Below are positions 1 through 12,954 of a DNA stretch of 64,000 bases, in pieces. Source of the DNA: Rhizophagus irregularis. Its lineage: Eukaryota > Glomeromycota > Glomeromycetes > Glomerales > Glomeraceae. Within the stretch, counting starts at the first letter, position 1. Each line of letters opens with the position of its first letter. The notes under the pieces were generated by a model. That model was not told where the DNA came from. It did not search any database and worked only from the letters and a program-made list of their open reading frames with translations. The stretch covers positions 3,596,001-3,660,000 of the forward strand of contig NC_089440.1 of the NCBI RefSeq assembly GCF_026210795.1, written 5' to 3'. A program made the translations under genes and the position numbers.

Positions 1-1222
1 CTCCAGCAACATTAACATTGACTAATATATAAATTAGAATTTTGTAAAAATATGTAAATTAAAATCTTATAAAGATTAAAGATATGTAAATTAAAATCTT
101 TAAAATATGTAAAAAGATATATTCTTTAAAATATGTAAATTAAAATTCTATAAAAATATTTAAACTAAAATCTTTAAATTTTATATAAATTAAAATCTTG
201 TAAAAACTAAAGATATGTAAATTAAATGCTTTAAAATATATAAATTAGAATTTTGTAAAAATATGTAAATTAAACTCTTGTAAAAATTATTAAAAGATAT
301 GTAAACTAAATACTTTAAAATATGTAAAAAGATATATTCTTTAAAATATGTAAATTAAATTCTTTAAAATATATAAATTAGAATTTTGTAAAAATATGTA
401 AATTAAAATCTTATAAAAATTAAAGATATGTAAATTAAATACTTTAAAATATGTAAAAAGATATATTTTTTAAAATATGTAAATTAAAATCCTATAAAAA
501 TATTTAAACTAAAATCTTTAAATTTTTTATAAATTAAAATCTTGTAAAAACTAAAGATATGTAAATTAAATGCTTTAAAATATATAAATTAGAATTTTGT
601 AAAAATATGTAAATTAAAATCTTGTAAAAACTATTAAAAGATATGTAAACTAAACGCTTTAAAATATGTAAAAAGACATATTTTTTAAAATATGTAAATT
701 AAAATTCTATAAAAATATTTAAACTAAAATCTTTAAATTTTATATAAATTAAAATCTTGTAAAAACTAAAGATATGTAAATTAAATACTTTAAAATATGT
801 AAAAAGATATATTCTTTAAAATATGTAAATTAAAATTCTATAAAAATATTTAAACTAAAATCTTTAAATTTTATATAAATTAAAATCTTGTAAAAACTAA
901 AGATATGTAAATTAAATTCTTTAAGATATGTAAATTAAAATTATTGTAAAAATATGTAAATTAAAATCTTATAAAAATTAAAAATATGTAAATTAAATAC
1001 TTTAAAATATGTAAAAAGATATATTCTTTAAAATATGTAAATTAAAATTCTATAAAAATATTTAAACTAAAATCTTTAAATTTTATATAAATTAAAATCT
1101 TGTAAAAACTAAAGATATGTAAATTAAATTCTTTAAAATATATAAATTAGAATTTTGTAAAAATATGTAAATTAAAATCTTATAAAAATTAAAGATATGT
1201 AAATTAAATTCTTTAAAATATA
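1..1222. repeat. AT-rich tandem array with higher-order structure
   Basis: The block is built from short related words such as aaatatgtaaattaaaa, cttgtaaaaactaaagat and ctttaaaatatgtaaaaag. A recognisable word (aactaaaatctttaaattt) recurs near 163, 508, 721, 853 and 1063. The spacings are about 345, 213, 132 and 210 bases, so the array looks like a mosaic of about 210-bp and about 132-bp units. It resumes after the element at 1223-1876 and fades out near 2050. There is no coding potential. Confidence 0.9.
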
Positions 1223-1876
1223 TGGTGCAAGTAAACTATACTCAACAATCACGTAATGATGTTTCAATTTTCTGGCGTAAGTTTAATAATAAAAAATGAG
1301 AATTTTTATATGTTACACTGTTTCGTATATAATATTTTATGTTAAAACAAAAATTTTATTCATTGAAATTCTTCATATTTGAATTACATGGTATTGTAAT
1401 ATATAATGACCTTTTTTTCCAGGTGTCTTATTAACTTGTTGTTGTTATTTTGTTTTATATGGCATCAGTAAAGCTAGATTAAAATTTTCTTATTCACATG
1501 TAATGATTTTCTCATGAATCAGAAGGTTTTCTTATTGTTAAAGGAATTTTCTCATGATTAAATAAATGTGATAATTCAGGTCAGCATTGAAATATTATAA
1601 TTTTGGCCTGAATTATAAAAATTTTTGACCAATAAGATAGGCACATGTGATTCGATTTGTTTCAAATTTAGGCTGATCATATAAAAATCAGTTAGTTTTA
1701 AATGCCTATAACTTTTTATACAGATCTTTTTTCAAAATCTGACTGGTAATTTGATAGTACTTGTCTTGAAGAATAAAACTACCAGTTTATTTTCTTTAAA
1801 ATTTATTTTTTAAAATTTTATAAGATTTTTTAGTACTACAATTTTATTGTTGAGTATAGTTAGTTTACTTGCACCA
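1223..1876. mobile_element. TA-flanked TIR element (Tc1/mariner-type MITE)
   Basis: The ends are inverted repeats. The left end begins tggtgcaagtaaacta and the right end finishes with the complement, with a 4-base insertion in one arm. The element sits in the tandem array. Removing it and one TA (1221-1222 / 1877-1878) restores the array consensus ctttaaaatatataaattag, so the insertion site and the 2-bp target duplication are directly visible. No transposase frame is present, so it is non-autonomous. The TA target points to the Tc1/mariner superfamily. Confidence 0.85.
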
Positions 1877-2050
1877 TATAAATTAGAATTTTGTAAAAAT
1901 ATGTAAATTAAAATCCTATAAAAATATTTAAACTAAAATCTTGTAAAAATTAAATTAAATTCTTTAAAATATATAAATTAAAATTTTGTAAAAATATGTA
2001 AATTAAAACTTTATAAAAACTAAGGTATATAAATTAAAAATATTTAAATT
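1877..2050. repeat. Continuation of the AT-rich tandem array
   Basis: The same words as in 1-1222 continue to the right of the TA-flanked insertion (tataaattagaattttgtaaaaatatgtaaatt) and decay towards 2050. Confidence 0.85.
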
Positions 2051-2204
2051 AAGATAATTTCTTAATATACACTAGTGTGTAAAATATATATTACGTAATT
2101 ATAATTTGTTATCTATGTCACCCTGTAGTTATAAACTCTTATAACTTTGAAAGTTTTTACTCTGTACATGATGTAAACCTATTTCTTCTGAAAAAAAAAA
2201 ATTA

Positions 2205-2860
2205 TAATTCAACAAGACAAATCTAATGGTAGTAAATTTGCATTTCTAGAATTAATATTTGATGAAAAATTAAGTAAAATATAAAAATAAAAATATATCA
2301 TTTATATTTTATTTAATTTTTTATTAACTATTAATTCTAGAAATGTAATTTTACTACCATTAGATTTGTCTTGTTAAGATGATTCCAATGAGCTATATTT
2401 CATCCTTTTCTGATCACTAGGTCAAAAGTTAGCAAACTGCCTGATTGGTAATAGTATTTGGCGAAAATGCCAATCAGTCACCAATTGGTCACCAATCAGC
2501 TACCTGATTGGTGACTAATTGGTAACTGATTGATGCCTGATTTTTCACTTTTCAACCTGTGCATTTAAGCATGAACTTTTAAAGTTTTATTAATAAAAAG
2601 TTTCTTAGTAAAATATAAAAATAAAAATATATTATTTATATTTTATTTAATTTCTTATCAACTAGTAATTCTTAAAATGCAATTTTACTACCATTAGATT
2701 TGTTTTGTTGAGACAATTCCAATAAGTTATATTTCATTCTTTCTGATTACTGGGTTAAAGTTAGTAAACTGCTTGATTGATGATGATATTTGCAAAAATA
2801 CCAATTGGTGACTGATTGATATCTGATTTTTCACTTTTTGATCTATATTTATTTCAATTT
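2205..2860. repeat. Palindromic repeat and diverged second copy of a dispersed family
   Basis: A word starting aacaagacaaatctaatggt at 2209 is answered by its reverse complement ending at 2374, forming an arm-loop-arm structure of about 165 bp. Downstream, the stretch around 2355-2560 is repeated in diverged form around 2690-2850 (accattagatttgt, gattccaatgagctatattt, gatcactagg). The same words occur as a tandem array inside the element at 16443-17403, so this is a dispersed satellite-like family. Confidence 0.75.
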
Positions 2861-3414
2861 TCTGAGCTAATTTATATGAAATTTGGCTAATAAAAAACTA
2901 GAATTTCTTATATAAAATACTAATAAAATGCAATTTTTGAAATATTACAAATAAAAAAATATAAAAAAAAGTGAATTGCAATAATAAAAATGCATTTACT
3001 ATTTTATAAAAGTCATATATTAATAAAAATTTTTTTAAAAAAAAAATTACATTCAATTCAATTTGAGCTGGTATTATCATAATATATGAAGTTTTCTTTT
3101 ATAATAAAATTTGAACAAATTAAACTAAACCAAATCTGGTTCAAGATTTTTAAGTACTTAACCAAGTTGATGGGACTTGGGAGGATCAGTAATTCTCAAT
3201 CAAATTGATCAAATATAAAAAGTTTACTACACCACAGCTCACGTATATCAATAACAAAGTTTTATTAGTTTAATATTTATTTAAGTTATGATGAGATTGA
3301 TAATATTTACAAATGAGGAAAAAAAAAGAGAAAAGTGAAAAATTATAATAATTAAAGTATATACAAAATGAATAAAAGTGTATGTTTGAAAAATTTATTA
3401 TTTTTTTTTAACAA

Positions 3415-5922
3415 TTAACGAAAATGTCTTCGTTCATGTCTTGTCAAATTCGCAGCAGCTTCGAAAAGCCCGCCTGATCTATTATTATTGATTTTAGTAT
3501 TGTTACCAGATGAAGAATAATTAGTATTTCCTCTGTTATTATTGTTTCTTAAATCATAAAGATAACTTCTTTGCAATGTGATATCTCTTAAACCAAATCT
3601 AGATTCATTTTTTTTGCTTAAAGCACCGGGATACCATCTAGTAATTTCATTACGATGCTGTCTTTCTGAAGCTAATAAAGCTGCTAAAAATCCAGAAGTA
3701 ATGTCAAATTCAGAACCAACTTGAAAATCATTATTATCGTTACCAATAGAATTAGCATCATTTTTTGTTCTTAATTTATTATCACTAGTATCAATAAATG
3801 CTTGAGGGGTAGAAATAAAATCATCCCGATCATCATCATCACAATCCCAAATTACTTCCTCTTCGTCAGAAGAATCATTATTCCAACACATTTTTTTTGG
3901 ATCAAATCTCATTTTACCAACTACTTGAAAAGATTTTGTATTTGTAGTAAAATTATTCATGTTTGAGATAAGAGCAGGACGTAGAGGAGTGGACAAAACA
4001 TTATCAAAGTCTTTTAATACAGAATCATTTCCATCCCAACGTTGTGTTATTGGATTATAAACCATTTCGCCCACAAATTTAAGATTCACATCAGCACTAA
4101 GATTCTTAATCAATTGTGGTTTCTTTCTTTTACGATTTTTCTTATGTTTTCGGGGATGTTGAAAATTATCACTATTATCGGTTTTCGAACCAACAGAAGA
4201 AATACTATTCTTTCTATCGTTTATAGCATAATTACTCGAAGTATATGGACGTTCTCTGTCAATATTTACTGGTAAATCATCAAACCCGTCCAATTCGGTT
4301 CCATCCCCAAAACTTTGCTGTCTTGTGGGTTTACGCATAATCTCCGGTATTGAAGTAGTAGTTGAATTGGTATTAGAAGTGGTTTGAAGAGTATTGTTAT
4401 GAGTATTATGAGGGTTAATATTTTGTTGATATCTTTTTGTACTTTTGGAAGGTAATAATCCTTTTGAAGTACTTTCAATACGTTTATTGAATGACGAGGT
4501 AGAATTGCAGTTAATTTTTTTTGATGATTTATTAGAGTTGTTAGTAGAATGTATTATGTGTGAAGAACTTTTTGATCTCTCAAGAGTATTTTTCATCAAA
4601 GAAATTGGTTTTTTAACCAATCCACTTACAGGAAGTTTAGGATCCTTTGGGTTTTGTAAACTTTTTGGGCGACTTTTTGGTAAAGTAGTATTTGTTGTAT
4701 TTTTAGGTGTTGACGTTCTTAATGAAGTAAGACTTCTAGAAAAAGCTTTATTAGTTTTCAATCTATCCAGAGAAGATATTTGAGGAGAATTATTATTTGT
4801 AGTTTTTGGTTGAACTTTATTGTTGATAAGAGGAATCGAAGGAGTAGAAGATCTACTATTCTTTGTAGAAGTATTAAATTCAATGCTAAATGATTCACGT
4901 CTTGCACGTTTTTGTTGTTTTTGATTAGGACGTGTAATAATATTTTTGTTCTTTAATTGATCAGGATCAAAAACACTTTCATCAGCTATATCCAATCCAT
5001 TCTCAAAATCATTATCATCATTACGACTAATTAAAGTTAAAGATTCCATACGTTCAGGAAATTGTATATCATCAAATGATTCATCTTCTTCTTCCCCACT
5101 TTCAAAAGCACTTTGTGAACCATTTGTCGGTGCTGGACTTGGTAATATAGAAAGACGGGATGAATTTCTTGAAGAAATTTTTTCTGATCCAAATGGATCT
5201 TTATAATTTAAATTTCCTTCTTCCTCATACGATCCCTGTCGACGTAAATTTAATACTTTTGTAGACAAATCTAATTTACTTAATTCTACTCCTGTAAAAT
5301 CAAAATAATCGTCGATATTTTCTAATGTTTTTTTACTTTGCACAGTATTAGATTTTGGGAATACTTTTGAAGGATCTTCGATTTGTTTTATAATTAATTT
5401 CCTTGGAGAAGTAATTGAATTCTTGCTAGTTGTTTGTTGTTGTTCTTCATCAAATTCAAAATCATTAGTAACGGTAATATTAAAGCTATTATCCTTTTTA
5501 TTAGTACTAAGCGTTAAATTTGCAAGCCCATCTTCGGGTATTTCTATGTCGTTATCCCAATCATCTCCAACCGCAATAACTTTATTATTCTCTCCTCCAA
5601 TTCTTGTAATCAACCCACTAAACTCCTCTTTATTATTTGTGATTACTACTCCACTATTAATCATCATTTCTTTTACCTTGTTAATTGAAGATGACGATAC
5701 TGGTGTACTTCTATTACTATAATTATTAGTTATTTCATTAGGATAATCTTCCGAATCATCATCCGAAGAATCGCATATTGTTATTTCCGAAATATCTCTT
5801 GTCGTTGTTGATAATCCATAATCACTTTCGTTATTTATTAAAAGTAATCCAGTTTCAGGAATTTCTATATCATCCCAATTGTCTTCTTCATAATTCGTTT
5901 GTTTCTTTTGTCGTGATATCAT
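3415..5922 (-). CDS. byr4: Byr4/Bfa1-like subunit of the septation/mitotic-exit GAP
   Basis: This is a single-exon protein of 835 residues. Three acidic repeats of the type DDW(D)xxIEIPE lie at residues 16-25, 120-132 and 280-292. Two hydrophobic-aromatic blocks follow: FVGEMVYNPITQRW at about 617-629 and FQVVGKMRFDPKKMCW at 665-680. The latter resembles the conserved core of Byr4/Bfa1, which acts with Cdc16/Bub2 as a two-part GAP for the Spg1/Tem1 GTPase at spindle poles. The rest is low-complexity, Ser/Asn-rich and probably disordered, with a short basic C-terminus. The start is the first Met; an AT-rich spacer lies upstream. The family call rests on motif recognition. GAP activity and localisation are inferred from the family. 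Confidence 0.75.
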   Translation of the reverse strand: MISRQKKQTNYEEDNWDDIEIPETGLLLINNESDYGLSTTTRDISEITICDSSDDDSEDYPNEITNNYSNRSTPVSSSSINKVKEMMINSGVVITNNKEEFSGLITRIGGENNKVIAVGDDWDNDIEIPEDGLANLTLSTNKKDNSFNITVTNDFEFDEEQQQTTSKNSITSPRKLIIKQIEDPSKVFPKSNTVQSKKTLENIDDYFDFTGVELSKLDLSTKVLNLRRQGSYEEEGNLNYKDPFGSEKISSRNSSRLSILPSPAPTNGSQSAFESGEEEDESFDDIQFPERMESLTLISRNDDNDFENGLDIADESVFDPDQLKNKNIITRPNQKQQKRARRESFSIEFNTSTKNSRSSTPSIPLINNKVQPKTTNNNSPQISSLDRLKTNKAFSRSLTSLRTSTPKNTTNTTLPKSRPKSLQNPKDPKLPVSGLVKKPISLMKNTLERSKSSSHIIHSTNNSNKSSKKINCNSTSSFNKRIESTSKGLLPSKSTKRYQQNINPHNTHNNTLQTTSNTNSTTTSIPEIMRKPTRQQSFGDGTELDGFDDLPVNIDRERPYTSSNYAINDRKNSISSVGSKTDNSDNFQHPRKHKKNRKRKKPQLIKNLSADVNLKFVGEMVYNPITQRWDGNDSVLKDFDNVLSTPLRPALISNMNNFTTNTKSFQVVGKMRFDPKKMCWNNDSSDEEEVIWDCDDDDRDDFISTPQAFIDTSDNKLRTKNDANSIGNDNNDFQVGSEFDITSGFLAALLASERQHRNEITRWYPGALSKKNESRFGLRDITLQRSYLYDLRNNNNRGNTNYSSSGNNTKINNNRSGGLFEAAANLTRHERRHFR

Positions 5923-7440
5923 TATTTTTTTAAATCGGTGAAATACTTTTCGTAGAATAATAATCTCATTAATATATATATTTTATTTATCTTTATTATT
6001 ATTTATTATTATTACTATTACTATTATTATTTACTTTTAAATTTAAGAAGCGAATTTATAATGAATGATGAGAAATGATAAGGAATGATGAGAGAAATAC
6101 GATGAAATGCAAATGTAATATTTTCTAAAAAATTTATATTTTATTAAATAAAATATAATTCATGTTTTATCTTTCAAAACCATCAAATAAAAAGAACGTA
6201 AGTTTTAAACTCGAAAAATTATTTCTTAAATAAGGTTCACAATAATGATAATGAGTTTATAGGAAGGATAATATTAACATTCGTTACGTTCGGAAAAAAA
6301 TTTTTTTTTTTTTATGGAGAATGATTATATAAAAGAGAAAAGGGGGGGAGGAGAAATTTAAAGGGGATTAATTTATAGTTTTGATTTGCCTAGTAAAGTT
6401 ATATTATAAGCATACTATGAAGCATATCATTATGAAATTTATGCATCAAAAAGTTTTCTAGGTAAGTTAAAAAAACATTATGTCATTTAGAATTTCTGAA
6501 AAGGACTTTAGAATGTTTGTTGTATTTGATATTTGCTACACTAACTAAATTATAAATAAAGCTTTCTTCTAAGTTAATATTAATACGTTATCATGTTACA
6601 AGTTCTTTATAATAACTTTTGTTGTTTATATTAGATACGTCATGCACAAACCACAAAATAATGAACAATTTTCTTTAATATTGTATATAAGGAAAAAAAA
6701 CTAGAATAAAATCTTGATTAATGAAGTTAATTTAGACTAAATTATTAAAACGGACTTAGTTATGGCTTATTGTTTGAAGAGGTGATTATGACGCAATAAA
6801 TTATTTTTTCAGGAGTGCATCAATAATTGTGATTGGTAATCTGGAATCACCAGTAACCGTTCTTAATTGTAATTTGACAATTTAAGTAATAATATAATAG
6901 TGACTATAGAAATACAAAATATAACTGATTTTTAAGAAGTCCAAATTTGTTATGTAAATTGACGGGAAAGTAATATAATTTGATTTTATATGTATTATTA
7001 TACTTTTGATTTATATTATTACAGTAAAAATAAATAAATATCATATATAATTATTATTGTACTACTTTTATTTTAAATTTATGATGTAAAACAATTAATA
7101 TTAACTGATATAATATTAAAGCTTTAATTTGTTGGTTTTTTAACCAGAATAAAGAGAAATAAATACTAAAACTGATTTTGGATTTTTTTAAATTATAAAT
7201 AGCTGACTTCAAAAATTGTAATAATTAAATTACTAGTTGAAATTGAAAATAATTATAAAATTTAAAAGTTTTGTACTTTTACTTTATTGGTAATTAGTTG
7301 TAATTAACTAATTATATTAAAGATTAATAAAATATAAAGAATTTGTTAAATTAATCCAAATTAATTTTTAGTTCAATATTCTTTTTCTTTTATTTTAAAA
7401 ATTTTAAAGGAAATTTAAATATATATACAATATGTATTTA
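5923..7440. other. AT-rich spacer upstream of byr4
   Basis: No gene is seen. A (TTA/ATT)n trinucleotide tract lies near 6000-6040 and a G-rich patch near 6340-6375; both may belong to the 5' region of the minus-strand gene. Confidence 0.6.
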
Positions 7441-7460
7441 TATATATATATTTATAGTTA

Positions 7461-7532
7461 ATGCTCCCTCCATATAGCTTTGGTGGGCCGGCTATGCTGA
7501 TGTCTCCTAAAATATAAAAAAAAAAAAAAATA
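7461..7532 (+). mobile_element. 5'-truncated copy of the retroposon seen at 20550-21622
   Basis: About 55 bases match the last bases of the 20550-21622 element (shared word tatgctgatgtctcctaaaa) and run into a poly(A) tract. The copy is flanked by a duplicated 20-base AT word ending tttatagtta (7441-7460 and 7533-7552). Severe 5' truncation, an A-tail and a long target duplication are the marks of LINE-type target-primed reverse transcription. Confidence 0.85.
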
Positions 7533-7552
7533 TATATATATATTTATAGTTA

Positions 7553-10500
7553 TTTGTAAAATTGTGTAGTTAGATATTGATTATAATATCACAGGAAATT
7601 CACAAAATTTTCCAGATTTCCCTCTTTTTTTAAACTTATTATTGAATAAACTTCATAATAGTAAAGATTTTTCCAGGTTCCCTGATAAATATTATTGCTG
7701 TATCACTATCAAAAATTATAAATAAAGTTAAAAATAAATTCTGTCAGCTTAATTTTAATCATTTTAATGAAATTTAATGGCTTTTATAAATAAATTATAT
7801 ATTTCCAGTTTGTTTATAGTGAAAATTTAAAATAATAAATAACATCTCTAATATAATGATTATTTTAAAAAACAGCTTGCTTATTTTGTATTAATGCAAT
7901 TATATTGGTATAAATTTCTATAAAAAATTCATCTATTTCAAATACTATAACTTTGTATCATTTAGCTAGTTAAAGTCTTCCATTTAATTTTATAAAGATT
8001 CTATAATGAAACTCATATTTCAAGTTATTACCTATAAATGTATCTTTACTATTTTTATCAAATTCTAAAGTTATTTCTAATGAATTTTGTAATGTGTTTT
8101 TTTTTCTGTAATAGTAAGATCATATCTGATTCCAATTACATATTATAGGATATTTGCATAGTTTCAAATGTAGTTGAAGTTTATTAATTTTTTTGTTTTA
8201 ATTGAAATTAATCTTTGTAAAGAATTATTGCAATGTGAACAAAGAAAAATTGTAAGTTTTTTTTTCAAATTTACTGAATAGTTATATATTGAAACTTTTT
8301 CTTGAATAAAGAAAATTCAATCTTCTATCCAGTTAAAATTATAAATTTATATATATGTATAATGTATTCTTGATAATAGCAGTCCATTAATTATAAGATC
8401 TCATCTACTACTAATAAATAATACCATAAAACTTCAATTTTTATATAAAACTTTATTTTAGAATTTACTTAAATTCTATTGATTATTAATTAGTTAAAAA
8501 GAAAAAAAATTATAATAATGTAACATAAAATTTCCTTTTATAGTAGGATTTTTAACAAATTTTATATATAAATCTTATCTTAGATTTGGGAGTGATCTAT
8601 CTTAAAAGTAGGTGGAATTCTTCAATTATTATCTCTATTTGATAATTTAATTATATTTTTTTTGTTGTAAATTAATTTTGCAATATAAATATATTTGGTA
8701 TTTAAAGCAGATTCTTTGTTTATATTTAAATTTAGTATACTATTAAAGTAAATTTTAAAACCAATTTATTTATCTGTAAAAAATGAAAATAATTCTAATA
8801 TTTTAGTAGTAGACTTATAAAAGTATTTATTTAAATGTAAGATTACTAGAGAAATTAGAGAGTTTGGCAAGTTGAAGAAATGCTAAAATATTAAAACTTT
8901 GCTGAAATTATATATAATAGTTTTATTAAAAAATTGGTAAAATTTTGAAGAAAAGTGAAATCTAATAAAATTTATTATAAATGCCAAAACTTATTTGGTT
9001 TTTATTATAATAGAATAGTACCTATACTTTACTTTTATAGGGAAAAATTTAGTAGATAATTTTTAAATTTTTTTTTTTTATTGCAACATATTTAATACTT
9101 TATTAATCAAAATTTTTATATTAATATACCATTTAATGATCAAATACAAAAAAAAAAAAAAAATATTATTAAGTACTAAACTACTTTCTAATAAATAGAC
9201 CCCTTATATATGTACTATTAGATGTATTTTAGAATTATGAGCAAAAGTAAATTCTATATGAAACATAAGTGAGAATAACTTTTCGTTAAAGTTTGCAAAT
9301 AATTTAATAATAAATATTAAATGCCAATATTTTCTAACTGAAATACAATTAAACCCATTATATCTAAAAATTAAGTTTCAAATTATGTTTCAGGCAATTG
9401 GTATTTCATATTCATTGGTTTTTAGTATTGACCATTTTGCTACTACTTTAATATTTATTAGAGTTTTGATAAATTTTCTTAAATTATATTTAATTGGAAT
9501 CTGTTTAAAATTAAAAAAAATCTAACTGTTCTATTTCTATAGTTAAATCTGTTATATTTACTATTTTATTTATAATATCTCCATTATGTTTCTTAACTTT
9601 CATTAATATTAGATTCATTTTTTTTCTTGTAAAAAAATATCTATTTTAAGTAAGATTAAAGAATTAGACTACAATAATTTCCTGTCCAATTTATTATATT
9701 AATTATTAATCATATAAATGGCACTTGACTGTCTGTATAGATTTTGATTTTGCATTCATAGGATCTATAAGTAATGCTTTTCATAAGTCATTTTAAACTA
9801 AGTAAGTTTTATCCAAAAGGGTAAGCTTTTATAAGCTTTTACCAAATTCTATCAGTTAAGATTATTTTAAATTAATTAATTAATAAGGCTTGATAAGGCT
9901 TGAACCTTTTTAATAAAAAAGATTTGAATGACTTGAAATGTATGACTTATGAAGAGCACTATTTATGAGTAATGATTAATTAAATATTTAATAAACAAAT
10001 TTAAATATATAATAAAAAAGGTATAAATAATAAATATATATATATATTTTTTTGTTTGACTACAACACATTTAATATCATTTTATTAAAATAAAATAACA
10101 AACAAGCTATATAAATACATTATAAGCAAATTTCATCTATCTTAATTTATTAAACACTAAACTGCTTACCATTCACACAAATAAAGACCTTATATATATA
10201 CTATCAGTTGAAAACCTTTGGTTACAAAAGTAAGTTCAGTTTAAAACTATCTTTTTTTAGAAAGAATCCCTTCTTTTGGTCTTAATTTTGAACATTTCAA
10301 AGGTTCACTATAATTGCAATATAAAACCTGAAGCTAAAAAAAAAATTAAAAAAAACAACAATAAAAGTCAGGATAAAAATTATATAAATAAAAAAAAGGG
10401 AATTAAAAATATTCTAAATACAAAGTAATTACTATAGTATAAATAATAAATATAATAATTTTTTATATTAAAATTTTTTATATTTATAATTATAATTTTA

Positions 10501-11529
10501 CTATTAATTTAATCAATTTTTAGATTGGTTAATATATTATAAAATATTTTGAATTTTTAGTTTTTTAACATATTATTACTTTTTAATATCATATAAAATC
10601 TGAAAAATAACTTTATTTAATATTATAAATATTGCTAAATATTTATATATTAATTCAAATAGAAAAATTATTATTAAAATTAAAAATAATTTTTACTACT
10701 ATTTTATTTATGGGTTTTATTTTTATTACATTTACTCCTATAATATATTAAAAAAACTTGTAAAGCAGTTAAAAATATATATATGATAGTAGAATTTTGC
10801 AATTTGATTTGACATTTAATACTTATTTGATATTTAATTTGAATTTAACAAATTCAAATCAGTTTAATAATTTAATTTGATTTGAATTTAATTTGAATTT
10901 AATTTGATTTGACAAATTCAAATTAGTTTTATATTTGATTTAATTTAATTTTAAGGAATTCTAATTATAAGGCTCTTTATATTATATAGTAAGTACATAT
11001 GTTTCCAATATACAGTCAACTCTTGATATAACAAAATTAGTGGTTTGATCAATTAGATTTTCATTATAAGAAAATTTGTTAATAAAATATAATGAATTTT
11101 GATATAATGAAAAAATCTGGTATAATATTATTAATATATAAAATTTTGGTATATTGTAGTATATTATAATTTTTATATTATATACAATGTATATTATACA
11201 AAATATTATTATTATATTTAAAAAAAGTTTGTTATAAAAAAAAATTCAGTATAGAAAAAATCATTTTATTATATACTGTTTATAGATTTATTTTGTTAAA
11301 CAGTATACAGCATTTAATTAGTAACATTTATTATAGCAAATTTTTTTTTTATATGTTAAAATTAGTACAATACTAAAGATTTATTATACCAAATAATTTG
11401 TTATATTAAATAAAATTCATTATAATGAGAACCAATTATATTCAGTTCTTATTTATTTTTCTATTCATATATATTTTTATATTCAGTTTCATTATTTTTC
11501 ATATTATCTATAATATTTTAAGGCCATTG
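7553..11529. other. Gene-poor AT-rich spacer with old repeats
   Basis: No coding region is supported. Old repeats are visible. A segment at 8510-8630 (containing aacataaaatttccttttat) recurs at 47975-48080. Two diverged direct copies lie at about 9065-9290 and 10045-10260 (cttatatatatactat, aaaagtaa). A short-period array of aatttgaattt-like words lies at about 10800-10960. A Tc1-like end (cagtcaactcttgatataac) lies at about 11012. The stretch is otherwise A/T-rich without structure I could read. Confidence 0.6.
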
Positions 11530-11661
11530 TTATTTATACCCCAATTTTGTTATTCATACCCTTACGGCCAGAATTAAGAAAAATCTTGCCAAGCGATATC
11601 ACGTGTCAGTGTATAATGTTGGCTAAAGGGGTATAAATAACAAAATTGGGGGTGCGAATAA
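11530..11661. mobile_element. Short MITE with about 32-bp inverted ends
   Basis: The left arm at 11530-11561 contains accccaattttgttatt. It is answered by the right arm near 11630-11661 (aataacaaaattgggggt). The interior of about 70 bases contains cacgtg. There is no frame. No convincing target duplication was found. Confidence 0.75.
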
Positions 11662-12107
11662 TTATCGTCTATTTTAAAGTAGATATTTAAAATAAGCATA
11701 GATTGTTGTAAAAAAAAATAGTTTAAAGTAATTAAATTTTACTAATTATTATATATTTTTAGTATTATATAGAATTATAATGATGTAATGTAATATTTAA
11801 TCTATATATTTTGTTACAATTAATAAATTGGTCATTAGTATATATGATTCTATTATCCTAAAGTTATAAATTAATTTTATATATATTTTTATTATTTTTT
11901 AAATACTTTTTATATTATATTTTTATATAAATTATTAAATAAAGCAAATTATACAATATAGCTCACTTTACAAATAATAAGATATATAAATATATAAACA
12001 AATTTTCTTTTTTATTTATCGCTTACTGGTGATCGTCGCAGTTAGGTACGTATTCATTAAATAATATAATTAATAATAAAGTCATAATAGAAAACTAATT
12101 TAAAAAG

Positions 12108-12270
12108 CTTAGTGTTACGCAATTAATCAAGTTAAGTCGAAGTTTCAAATCAATTTTTATATGATAAAATTTGTCCCTAGTACATTAATTTTTATAATCT
12201 TTAAACTATATTATTTATGTAATGCGAGTCCATGCGAGTCGTTTTGAGTCGCATATGGAATCTTAGAAAA
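12108..12270 (-). mobile_element. Small dispersed repeat, same family as 40145-40272
   Basis: The reverse complement of this stretch matches 40145-40272 over the words aagttaagtcgaa, atcaatttttatatgataaa and catatgcgactc, so two copies lie in opposite orientation. The outer word agtgtt recurs inverted at the ends of the 40-kb copy, suggesting a MITE with short inverted ends. Confidence 0.65.
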
Positions 12271-12954
12271 ACCGGTCCTCTTTTTTTAAGATAAAAATAA
12301 AAATTTAAAAGAAAGTTAAAAACCTTTAATTTAGAAGTTATGCAGAAATAAACATATTATTACATTTAATATCATAAAGAAATTCTTTCAATAAAAACAG
12401 TAATATAAATAATAAAAGTACTTTACAGAAATTGCTATCTAATTATAAATACAATATAACAATATATCTAGGATGTAGTTTCATTTTTTAATTTACTGAA
12501 AGATAAATATATATATATATATATTTTTATTTATAGTATGCCTAGGCCGGATTTTATTAAAATTTGAAATCATACAAAATTACAAATATGAGAAAACTGT
12601 TCACTTCCACTGTGTAATAGAAATTTCCAGACGCACTTAACTGAAAAATAAATATTCATATTACAATAAAATAAATAATAATATATTTATAATGAAGAAA
12701 TTAAAATTTGCTAAAATTTTATATAATATTATTAAAATTGATACGTATCGCCACTGGCGTTATACCGCCAGTATCACGTGTAGCCGCAGAATTATACGAT
12801 ATGATGTAATACTGATGTAAGATTGATAATAAATTAAGCTTTCATTAAACTTTCTTAACCACCTATCCTCTCTCCCTCTCTCCATTTAACGTCATAATTA
12901 CACTCATTTGTTTTTATCCTTTCCTTCCAAATTTAACTCATAATATATCAAATC

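Noticed and set aside
1-2050. CRISPR array
   Set aside because: Repeats are contiguous and variable with no unique spacers of constant length, and the genome is eukaryotic.
4042-5722. Plus-strand frames of 77-112 codons across byr4
   Set aside because: They are antisense to a long, motif-supported minus-strand gene and have the composition expected of its complement.
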